From the NCBI GenBank assembly GCA_902478875.1, contig CABSMZ010000127.1, positions 1 through 5,601 of the forward strand: a stretch of DNA of 5,601 bases, in the 5' to 3' direction. Position numbers and translations under genes: made by a program. The stretch comes from an uncultured Collinsella sp. (GTDB lineage Bacteria; Actinomycetota; Coriobacteriia; Coriobacteriales; Coriobacteriaceae). Each line of letters starts with the position of its first letter. Position 1 is the first letter of the stretch. This document shows, piece after piece, positions 1 through 4,595 of this stretch. Under the pieces are notes generated by a model. It was not told the origin of the DNA. It did not search any database and worked only from the letters and a program-made list of their open reading frames with translations.

Positions 1-48
1 CGAGATCTAGTACGGTCTCGTGGGCTCGGAGATGTGTATAAGAGACAG
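1..48 (+). other. Nextera i7/Read 2 sequencing adapter (not genomic)
   Basis: Bases 1-6 are the tail of the Illumina P7 primer. Bases 7-14 (CTAGTACG) match the i7 index I know as N702. Bases 15-29 are GTCTCGTGGGCTCGG and bases 30-48 are the Tn5 mosaic end AGATGTGTATAAGAGACAG. This is library adapter left untrimmed at a contig end. Translating across it gives the spurious peptides MCIRDS (plus strand) and SLIHISEPTRPY (minus strand), both known contaminants of protein databases. Genomic sequence starts at about base 49. Confidence 0.98.
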
Positions 49-85
49 CTCGAGCTCGATGATGACGATCGAAAGGAAACCGCAT

Positions 86-532
86 ATGCAACGCGTACTG
101 TTTATCTGCCATGGGAACATCTGCCGCTCGACGATGGCCGAGTCGGTGTTTACCGAGCTGGTGCACCGCGCTGGGCGCGCGGGCGAGTTTGTCATTGATT
201 CCGCCGCGACCTCGACCGAGGAGATCGGCAACCCGCCACATCACGGTACCGTTGCCAAGCTACGCGAGGTCGGGATTCCCGTCGTTGCGCACCGTGCCCG
301 CCAGGTGCGTCGCACAGAGTATGGCAACTGGGATCACATTGTCTATATGGATGCTGAGAACGCGCGCGGCCTGCGTCGCATCTTTGGCGACGACCCCGAC
401 GGCAAGATTACGCGCTTGCTCGATTGGACCGAGCACCCCGGCGACGTGGCCGATCCCTGGTACACCGGCAACTTCGATGCCACCTACCGCGATGTGCTCG
501 CCGGTTGCACTGCCATGCTCGAGCAGATGTAG
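86..532 (+). CDS. Low-molecular-weight protein tyrosine phosphatase
   Basis: A 148-residue cytoplasmic phosphatase predicted to hydrolyse phosphotyrosine on proteins or small phosphoesters. The N-terminal P-loop CHGNICRS (residues 8-15) is the family signature C-X5-R-S, with nucleophile Cys8 and Arg14. The general acid is Asp123 in the DPWYTG segment near the C-terminus, as expected for the family. The length is also normal (about 140-160 aa). The ATG at 86 was chosen because it puts only seven residues before Cys8 and has AAAGGA at 72-77, eight bases upstream. In-frame ATGs at 59 and 62 would add a poorly conserved leader, and anything further upstream is adapter. No tyrosine kinase or exopolysaccharide gene is visible, so its partner is unknown; the gene upstream was lost at the contig end. 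An arsenate reductase is less likely, because the DP general-acid motif and MDAEN segment fit the phosphatase branch. The family call is firm; the substrate is unknown. Confidence 0.93.
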   Translation: MQRVLFICHGNICRSTMAESVFTELVHRAGRAGEFVIDSAATSTEEIGNPPHHGTVAKLREVGIPVVAHRARQVRRTEYGNWDHIVYMDAENARGLRRIFGDDPDGKITRLLDWTEHPGDVADPWYTGNFDATYRDVLAGCTAMLEQM

Positions 533-560
533 GTTCGCGGGCGCACAAACCGCGCGAACC
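532..560 (+). terminator. Hairpin at the end of the phosphatase gene, possible terminator
   Basis: GGTTCGCG (532-539) and CGCGAACC (553-560) form a perfect 8-bp GC-rich stem with a 13-base loop, beginning at the last base of the phosphatase stop codon. The position fits a transcription terminator. No T-run follows (the next bases are GCGTCATCGG), so it may be a weak or factor-assisted terminator, or a 3'-end stabilising hairpin. Confidence 0.4.
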
Positions 561-578
561 GCGTCATCGGTATACATC

Positions 579-671
579 GAGCGTGGATTTTCTCTCGTAT
601 ACAGATCGAGCGTGGAAAATCTCCCACTTTGAGCGTTCAAGTGCGCTCTAAACGGGAGAAAATCCACGCTC
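579..671 (+). repeat. Dispersed hairpin repeat, copy 1 (core 599-671 plus extra left arm)
   Basis: The core at 599-671 is 73 bp and aligns without gaps to 2276-2348 (about 61 of 73 identical by eye). It folds as a long hairpin: 608-625 pairs with 654-671 at 15 of 18 positions, the exception being three opposed A/A pairs. An inner stem GAGCG/CGCTC lies at 631-635 and 645-649. An extra left arm, GAGCGTGGATTTTCTC (579-594), is a perfect 16-bp complement of 656-671, so the right arm has two competing partners. The element sits between the converging phosphatase and ATPase genes. It could be a dispersed intergenic palindrome, a MITE-like element or a transcribed structure. No open frame is expected in it. 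Confidence 0.8.
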
Positions 672-737
672 ATTTTCTCGGGCAGTGGAACTCGATACGA
701 CCAAGAGACTGCTCCTTTGTCACATTCGGGACTGGCC

Positions 738-2099
738 CTAGACCGGCTTGACCTCCAGCTTTATCCCCTCGGCACAAGAGTCGCCCAAAACATCCGAAAG
801 GACCCAGGTCGCATATAGCGGCAAATAAAGAACAGCTCCGTTGCGCTCAACGTTGCCTCTCGAGAAAACAATCCCGAGCCTTACGCCATATTCGGCCGTA
901 TCAAGCACATGGCCGAGCGCAGCGTGCGCGTGGTAATAGGAGCCCGATTTAACCTCGATCGGGACAGCCGTCCCATCCGGTCCGTCGACCACAAAGTCCA
1001 CTTCGCCGCGCTTTTTCGTCTGATAGTAGTAAAGCTGGCGATTCTGGGCAGCCAGCTGCTGGGCCACCACGTTTTCGTAAATGCCGCCCAGATTGGGCTC
1101 CTTGCTATCAAGATACGCCGCCTGGGCGACTCCAACGGGGTAGCGCGCCATCAACATGCCCGTATCCGATTGATATAGCTTGAACTGCGATGGCCGCGCC
1201 GTCTTGAGCAGGGGCGATTTTGGCTCGGTTACGATATCGGCCTTGAGAGCAACGCCGGCATCGACAAGCCAGACAAAATCTCGCTGGTACTTGTCGTAAT
1301 GCGCCTTGGGGTCAATGGAATTGAGCACGAAGCGTTTGTTTTCGCCCTCGAGCATAATAGGGAGCTGATCGTAAATGCTCTGCACCTGAAGGGCTCGCCC
1401 GCTTGCATACTTAGAGATATCCCGCCGGTACTGTTCGTTGAGCTCTGACTGTAGCTGACGAACAGAGGCAAGGTCGCCCTGCGTGTCAAGGAAACGCTGC
1501 ACGACCTCCGGCATTCCGCCGACAACGGTATAGGTCCTGAAGTTTGCCATCATCGCGTCATGAATGTAATCAGGAATGGGCTTTTCGCTGATACACGCAT
1601 CGCGTATCGTTTGGCGAGCTCCCTCGCTCACCCCGATCGCCCAGCAAAACTCCTCAAAATCGAGCGGGAACATCCTAAGCTCGTGAACATATCCCACAGG
1701 ATAGGACCTAACGCCCTTGAACTGGGTCCCGAGCATTGACCCCGAAAACGCCCAGTGGCACCTCCCGTCCTCAACAAGGAACTTTGCCATCGTCATGATG
1801 TCGGGGGCCTCTTGGACCTCATCGATAAACACGAGCGTTTTGCCTGGCGCTATCGGCTTTCCCGAAAGAAGCGTCACCCTGCTGATGAAATCATCGGCAT
1901 CCCGTGCCTCGAGAAGAGCATCTTTTGCCTGGCGATTTTCCGCGAGATTGAGCTCGATATAGGTTGCGTAGTTTGACTTACCGAACTCGCGAATCGAGTA
2001 GCTCTTACCGATTTGGCGAGAACCCGTGACGAACAACGCCTTTCGTTCAATGGATCTCTGCCAACAATCAAGATCATCAGCGATTTTCCTGCGCAACAT
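738..2099 (-). CDS. AAA-type ATPase with DUF4143 C-terminal region
   Basis: A 453-residue predicted P-loop ATPase of the AAA_14 plus DUF4143 group, common in gut bacteria and archaea; its cellular role is not established. Walker A is GSRQIGKS (26-33). Walker B is LVFIDEVQE (89-97), followed by FSGSMLG (118-124), the sensor-like segment typical of the group. The C-terminal part has a PD-(D/E)XK-like pattern: EVDFVV at about 366-371 and PIEVKSG at about 380-386, preceded by a Tyr-rich strand and QTKKRG. The ATG at 2099 was chosen because the family normally begins with MLRRK-like residues and GGGAG (2109-2105 on this strand) lies five bases upstream. An ATG at 2111 and an open frame to 2228 exist, but that extension is built from the 33-bp repeats. 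The gene is complete and looks less GC-rich by eye than its neighbours. It is a single-gene unit flanked by hairpin repeats, which suggests acquisition by transfer (inference). There is no toxin, antitoxin or methylase beside it. Confidence 0.9.
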   Translation of the reverse strand: MLRRKIADDLDCWQRSIERKALFVTGSRQIGKSYSIREFGKSNYATYIELNLAENRQAKDALLEARDADDFISRVTLLSGKPIAPGKTLVFIDEVQEAPDIMTMAKFLVEDGRCHWAFSGSMLGTQFKGVRSYPVGYVHELRMFPLDFEEFCWAIGVSEGARQTIRDACISEKPIPDYIHDAMMANFRTYTVVGGMPEVVQRFLDTQGDLASVRQLQSELNEQYRRDISKYASGRALQVQSIYDQLPIMLEGENKRFVLNSIDPKAHYDKYQRDFVWLVDAGVALKADIVTEPKSPLLKTARPSQFKLYQSDTGMLMARYPVGVAQAAYLDSKEPNLGGIYENVVAQQLAAQNRQLYYYQTKKRGEVDFVVDGPDGTAVPIEVKSGSYYHAHAALGHVLDTAEYGVRLGIVFSRGNVERNGAVLYLPLYATWVLSDVLGDSCAEGIKLEVKPV

Positions 2100-2104
2100 A
2101 AGCT

Positions 2105-2109
2105 CTCCC
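2105..2109 (-). promoter_or_regulatory. Ribosome binding site deciding the ATPase start
   Basis: On the minus strand GGGAG, then AGCTT, then ATG at 2099. The five-base spacing supports initiation at MLRRK and not at the ATGs further upstream, and it leaves the three 17-bp repeats outside the coding region. Confidence 0.6.
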
Positions 2110-2122
2110 ATCGCCTCGATAA

Positions 2123-2205
2123 ATGAAATGCAGATATTTATATCGACTATTATCGATGAAATGCAGAGATTTTTAGTACCGAAATTGGATGAAATGCAGA
2201 AATTT
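2123..2205 (-). repeat. Three 17-bp direct repeats at 33-bp period upstream of the ATPase
   Basis: On the plus strand ATGAAATGCAGANATTT occurs at 2123-2139, 2156-2172 and 2189-2205, identical except for N (T, G, A). The starts are exactly 33 bp apart, with unrelated 16-bp spacers. The block is AT-rich and ends 24 bases upstream of the chosen ATPase start, where the promoter and operator should be. On the minus strand it contains -10-like GATAAT and TATAAA. A 33-bp period puts the copies about three helical turns apart, on the same DNA face, as expected for an array of protein-binding sites. Since 33 is a multiple of three, the frame also stays open as 11-residue repeats (NFCISS, NLCISS, NICISF), so a coding repeat is an alternative. 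The sequence identity is certain; the function is inferred. Confidence 0.85.
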
Positions 2206-2275
2206 GAGCTTACTCGCGCACAGAACAACGACGCGTGCGCCTAAGCATGGGCATAAGTGAGGTCGGGATTCTCGC

Positions 2276-2378
2276 ATACAAATCGAGCGAGGACTATCTC
2301 CCACTTTGAGTGCGAAATTGCGCCCAAAACGGGAGATAATCCACGCTCGATATTTCGACGGGAGAAAATCCTCGCTCG
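2276..2378 (+). repeat. Dispersed hairpin repeat, copy 2 (core 2276-2348 plus extra right arm)
   Basis: A second copy of the 73-bp core, same orientation as 599-671 and with no gaps between them. 2285-2302 pairs with 2331-2348 at 16 of 18 positions. Two of the positions mispaired in copy 1 are paired here, so the stem is kept despite sequence change. An extra right arm at 2360-2378 pairs with 2284-2302 at 17 of 19 positions, including a perfect match between CGAGCGAGGA and TCCTCGCTCG. The element fills the gap between the TIGR04076-type gene (stop at 2380) and the upstream region of the ATPase. It might also end transcription of the kinase pair, but no clean U-tract is seen. Confidence 0.8.
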
Positions 2379-2379
2379 G

Positions 2380-2709
2380 TTACTCGTCGACGATCTCGGC
2401 AAGCCAGACGTTCAGCGTATCAATCTCGGGGCAGCAGAACTTTGCCGTGCCAGGCTCGTTGCCAGGCACGGTTCCGCCATAGCGCAGGATATCGATATAG
2501 GGAAAGCCCACGTGACAGGCCATGGCGCACATCTTGCCGCGGTCTCGGTCAAAGTCAAAGACGTCGCCCGGCTTGTGACCATGGTGGCAGCGGCACGTCC
2601 CCAGCTGGTCCACGCAGCTCACGCGGATACGCGGCCGCTTGCCACGCGGCGCGCCGAGCGGCCTGTTCTCGCCCGCAGGCTTGACGCCGCCCTCGCCAGC
2701 GTTACTCAT
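2380..2709 (-). CDS. Small Cys-rich TIGR04076-family protein
   Basis: A 109-residue protein of unknown function. The core from about residue 27 to the end (RIRVSCVDQLG, KPGDVFDF, GFPYIDILRYGG, GTAKFCCPE) matches my memory of the TIGR04076 family, small proteins that keep a CPxGxxY-like or Cys-rich pattern and a terminal CC motif. Cysteines are at 32, 39, 41, 61, 65, 92 and 93, with His at 42, 43, 45 and 66, so metal or redox-cofactor binding is possible but unproven. The first 26 residues are Gly/Pro/Arg-rich, probably disordered, and not part of the family core. The ATG at 2709 was chosen; a TTG two codons upstream is possible. The start overlaps the stop of the upstream kinase gene by 8 nt (ATGAGTAA), and no strong ribosome site is visible, so translation is probably coupled to the kinase. 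No signal peptide or membrane segment. Confidence 0.75.
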   Translation of the reverse strand: MSNAGEGGVKPAGENRPLGAPRGKRPRIRVSCVDQLGTCRCHHGHKPGDVFDFDRDRGKMCAMACHVGFPYIDILRYGGTVPGNEPGTAKFCCPEIDTLNVWLAEIVDE

Positions 2710-3526
2710 GGTCAATCACATCCAGGCAGGCCTCGATGGGAAGGCCGGCCGACTTGTCCTCTTGGTCGGCATTGCGCTCGATAAGCTCAGCCACCACACG
2801 CATGGCATCGGACGTCGCGCGCTGCAGACTCCAACCTGCCATAACGCGGCCCATGAGCACCGCCGAGAACGTATCGCCCGTGCCCGGGAAATAGACCGGA
2901 ATGAGCTCAAAGGGAATCGTGAAGTACTCCCCCGCCACATGGTCGTAACCGATAACCGCGTTCGTGCCATTTACCACGGCGCTCGTAATGACCACCGACT
3001 TGGCACCCAGCTCGCGCACGGCGTCCACAAGGGCGCGGGCCTCATCGGGCGTGATCTGCTCTGCAATAGGCGTATCGGCGAGCAGACAGGCCTCGGTGTA
3101 GTTGGGCACCGCGTAGTCTGCGCACTCCAGCAGGTGCCGCATAAGGCCAATCGTGGACTCGGGCACACCGGCATAGAGCTTGCCGTTGTCGCCCATGATG
3201 GGATCGACGAACACCTTGGTGCCCTTTTGCGCGCGGCGGTGGCAAAAGTCCGAGATGATACGCGTCTCTTCCTCGGTCACGATAAAACCGGTGGAGATGG
3301 CGTCGAACTCAAAGCCGAGCTCCTCCCAGATGGCGAGGCTCTGGCGCACGTACTCGGTGGTGTCGTGGATGTAGAACTTGGGATAGTTGAGCGTATCGGA
3401 CACAAGTGCCGTCGGCAGGTTATGGATACGGTAGCCCATGTGCGACAGCACCGGCAGCATGGCGGAAAGCGCGACCTTGCCGTAGCCGCACATATCGTTA
3501 ATCAGCAGCAGCTGAGTATTCTTCAT
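2702..3526 (-). CDS. Pyridoxamine/pyridoxal kinase (vitamin B6 salvage)
   Basis: A 274-residue ribokinase-fold enzyme predicted to phosphorylate pyridoxamine, pyridoxal or pyridoxine at the 5' hydroxyl using ATP, feeding pyridoxal phosphate salvage in the cytoplasm. Visible family features are the N-terminal GYGKVALSAMLPVL segment (14-27), LPTALVS (37-43), the conserved VDPIMGDNGKLY (107-118), PNYTEACLL (141-149), and the anion-hole/catalytic motif PGTGDTF (214-220) with Asp218 as the likely base. The length is normal (about 270-290 aa). The start is supported by AAGGGAG (3539-3533 on this strand) six bases before ATG. It is the first gene of a two-gene minus-strand unit, overlapping the TIGR04076-type gene by 8 nt. 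The PdxK and PdxY branches cannot be told apart by eye, so no symbol is given. A hydroxymethylpyrimidine kinase (ThiD) is the main alternative and is less likely given the GDNGKLY motif. Confidence 0.9.
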   Translation of the reverse strand: MKNTQLLLINDMCGYGKVALSAMLPVLSHMGYRIHNLPTALVSDTLNYPKFYIHDTTEYVRQSLAIWEELGFEFDAISTGFIVTEEETRIISDFCHRRAQKGTKVFVDPIMGDNGKLYAGVPESTIGLMRHLLECADYAVPNYTEACLLADTPIAEQITPDEARALVDAVRELGAKSVVITSAVVNGTNAVIGYDHVAGEYFTIPFELIPVYFPGTGDTFSAVLMGRVMAGWSLQRATSDAMRVVAELIERNADQEDKSAGLPIEACLDVIDHE

Positions 3527-3706
3527 GAGGGTCTCCCTTGTTTCGGGCGCGGCGCGGCAGCGCCACAGTGCGACTAAGTGTAGCGCAGGGGACGTTGTGA
3601 ACGGGCGCTGGCACCGTGGAGGTCAAATTGTTGCGGAAAGGTTTCGGAAATGGGGGCTGTTTGCTCCATAGCGGCCTAGTTGATGCTACTCATATAGCTC
3701 CATTTC

Positions 3707-3858
3707 AAAACTATGCCTATTTACTACGTTTAACCGCCCGCCTCCAACCACAGCGAATTTCTCTCCAACAAAACCGCAGGTAGATAGCTTGCGTTTTTTC
3801 AGAAACAGCTGTTGTGGTCAGCGATGCTGGATTCATCGTAGTAATTAGGCATAGTTTT
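3707..3858. repeat. 152-bp imperfect palindrome with 22-bp arms
   Basis: Arms at 3707-3728 and 3837-3858 are inverted complements at 21 of 22 positions; each contains CTATGCCTA and TTACTACG. The symmetry continues inward around the same centre (about 3782.5): ACCACA at 3747-3752 mirrors TGTGGT at 3813-3818, and TTTCT/AGAAA-type matches lie further in. The whole could fold as one long, partly paired hairpin, or be read as two inverted copies of a roughly 46-bp motif. No target-site duplication is evident at the edges and no protein is encoded. Possible identities are a non-autonomous (MITE-like) element, a paired regulator-binding site, or the gene of a structured RNA. Confidence 0.75.
3775..3799 (+). 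terminator. Weak intrinsic-terminator-like hairpin at the palindrome centre
   Basis: CGCAGG (3775-3780) and CTTGCG (3788-3793) form a 6-bp stem with one G-T pair and a 7-base loop, followed directly by TTTTTT (3794-3799). The shape is that of a short intrinsic terminator on the plus strand. No plus-strand gene precedes it, so it would serve only an unrecognised transcript beginning near 3707 or earlier. The stem is short and this may be chance. Confidence 0.3.
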
Positions 3859-3962
3859 TGGCAAGGCCGCTTCGAAAGGCATCATCGCAGCCCAAAACGA
3901 TACCTTTTCCTTCGTCCCCAAGGGATCAGATTGCCGCTTAGGAGCGTTTGCAGCGTCGAGCG

Positions 3963-3990
3963 GTTACGGCGTTTGGTAAAACGCCGTAAC
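3963..3990. repeat. Perfect 12-bp inverted repeat (stable hairpin)
   Basis: GTTACGGCGTTT (3963-3974), loop GGTA, AAACGCCGTAAC (3979-3990). All 12 pairs match and the loop is four bases, so a very stable hairpin forms in RNA or cruciform DNA. TTAATAAGTTT follows, only partly U-rich in the transcript, so it could be a terminator insulating the MarR operon from leftward-region transcripts. It ends 17 bases before the -35 of that promoter, so a protein-binding site is also possible. Confidence 0.75.
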
Positions 3991-4007
3991 TTAATAAGTT
4001 TGGTACC

Positions 4008-4036
4008 TTGACATTTATTTCTTGCACTCCTAAATT
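4008..4036 (+). promoter_or_regulatory. Sigma-70-type promoter of the MarR-exporter operon
   Basis: A perfect -35 TTGACA (4008-4013), a 17-base spacer, and -10 TAAATT (4031-4036, four of six consensus bases). The predicted start of transcription is near 4043, giving a leader of about 50 bases. The spacing and the setting just before the regulator gene make this the strongest promoter in the window. Confidence 0.8.
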
Positions 4037-4070
4037 AGTTAGGCACAAAACAATTGCACTACCTAACTAA
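4035..4070. promoter_or_regulatory. Probable MarR-type operator, 9-bp inverted repeat
   Basis: TTAGTTAGG (4035-4043) and CCTAACTAA (4062-4070) are perfect inverted copies separated by 18 bases. The left half overlaps the end of the -10 and the predicted transcription start; the right half ends just before the ribosome site. Because the left half lies mostly upstream of the predicted start it would not be in the RNA, which favours a DNA-binding site over an RNA hairpin. TTGCACT also occurs twice, at 4022-4028 and 4054-4060, 32 bp apart. MarR proteins commonly repress their own promoters by binding such sites (family knowledge); binding here is inferred. Confidence 0.65.
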
Positions 4071-4091
4071 AGAAAGGAGCGAAGCTTAGAT

Positions 4092-4595
4092 ATGTGTGTT
4101 GAACCACTCGTCCTTCCGCATGAGCCCGGCGGTGACCCGTCGCAACCGGTAGACATACCCGAAGCGGTCAGCGCCGAAGACAAACTCGCCAAGCGCATCC
4201 TGAGCGGCCTGGGCTTTTGCGGCCATTACATGCATTTTCATGGCGGAGGCGTGTCCGGCAAGGCGCCCATCATCTGCCTGCTGGCCAAGCAACCCGGCGG
4301 CGAGATGTCGCAGCAGGAACTCGGCATGCACTTTGACCTCAAGCCGGGGTCGCTTTCCGAGATCCTGTCCAAGCTCGAGCTCAACGGCCTCATCGAGCGC
4401 AGCCGTAACCCCAAGGATCGACGGCAGCTCACCATTCGCCTGACCGAAACCGGCCGGGAAAACGCCCGCATCGACCAGGCGGCCCGCATTCGCTTTAGAG
4501 AGCAAGCCTTTAGTGCCCTCACCCACGACGAGCGCGAGCAGCTCGCCGAAATGCTCGAGAAAATCCGTGTAACCTGGGAGGAACTGGATGATTAA
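4092..4595 (+). CDS. MarR-family transcriptional regulator
   Basis: A 167-residue winged-helix DNA-binding repressor, likely dimeric, predicted to sense a small molecule and control the exporter that follows. The helix-turn-helix runs from about 71 to 103 (MSQQELGMHFDLKPGSLSEI, then LSKLELNGLIER). The wing is NPKDRRQLTIRLTETG (106-121), with the Asp109 and Arg111 pattern diagnostic of MarR. Helices before and after (about 28-50 and 122-165) would form the dimer interface. The segment GFCGHYMHFHGGG (41-53) is rich in His with one Cys and could bind a ligand or metal. The first 25 residues are acidic and Pro-rich, an extension beyond the usual start. The ribosome site AAAGGAG (4073-4079) is 12 bases from ATG, longer than ideal, but no better in-frame start is present. 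The stop overlaps the exporter start (ATGATTAA), so the two are coupled. Confidence 0.92.
   Translation: MCVEPLVLPHEPGGDPSQPVDIPEAVSAEDKLAKRILSGLGFCGHYMHFHGGGVSGKAPIICLLAKQPGGEMSQQELGMHFDLKPGSLSEILSKLELNGLIERSRNPKDRRQLTIRLTETGRENARIDQAARIRFREQAFSALTHDEREQLAEMLEKIRVTWEELDD

Larger units (their letters stand above)
3527..4091. other. Gene-free region between divergent transcription units
   Basis: About 565 bases separate the B6 kinase (leftward) from the MarR-type regulator (rightward). No reading frame here has a convincing start or a recognisable product; the longest, 3814-4011 on the plus strand, runs through the hairpin at 3963-3990. The region holds the kinase ribosome site (3533-3539), a 152-bp imperfect palindrome (3707-3858), a perfect 12-bp hairpin (3963-3990) and the MarR promoter/operator (4008-4070). 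I could not find a convincing sigma-70 promoter for the kinase. A TACACT-like -10 at 3582-3577 on the minus strand lacks a good -35. Confidence 0.7.

Noticed and set aside
20..85. N-terminal extension of the phosphatase beginning MGSEMCIRDS
   Set aside because: Bases up to 48 are sequencing adapter. The family start and ribosome site both point to ATG at 86.
7..231. Minus-strand frame of 74 residues ending in SLIHISEPTRPY
   Set aside because: The end of the peptide is translated adapter, and the rest is antisense to the phosphatase gene with no family resemblance.
260..673. Minus-strand frame of 137 residues across the phosphatase and the hairpin repeat
   Set aside because: Antisense to a real gene and running into a palindromic repeat, with no family features.
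2123..2205. Three repeats with equal spacers, suggestive of a short CRISPR array
   Set aside because: The repeat is only 17 bp with 16-bp spacers, too short for CRISPR. There are no cas genes, and the block sits in a promoter position.
2100..2228. 43-residue N-terminal extension of the ATPase with Cys-Ile-Ser repeats
   Set aside because: The homologous family starts at MLRRK, a ribosome site precedes that ATG, and the extension is made of the 33-bp repeats. It is kept as an alternative in the repeat finding.
2639..3577. Plus-strand open frame of 312 residues antisense to the B6 kinase
   Set aside because: It covers the opposite strand of a clearly recognised enzyme, is His/Arg-rich with no domain, and arises from high-GC codon bias.
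3707..3858. Insertion sequence with terminal inverted repeats
   Set aside because: Only 152 bp, no transposase and no visible target-site duplication. At most a non-autonomous element.
3814..4011. Plus-strand frame of 65 residues in the gene-free region
   Set aside because: Non-ATG start with no ribosome site, Arg-rich sequence with no family, and it runs through the 12-bp hairpin into the MarR -35 element.
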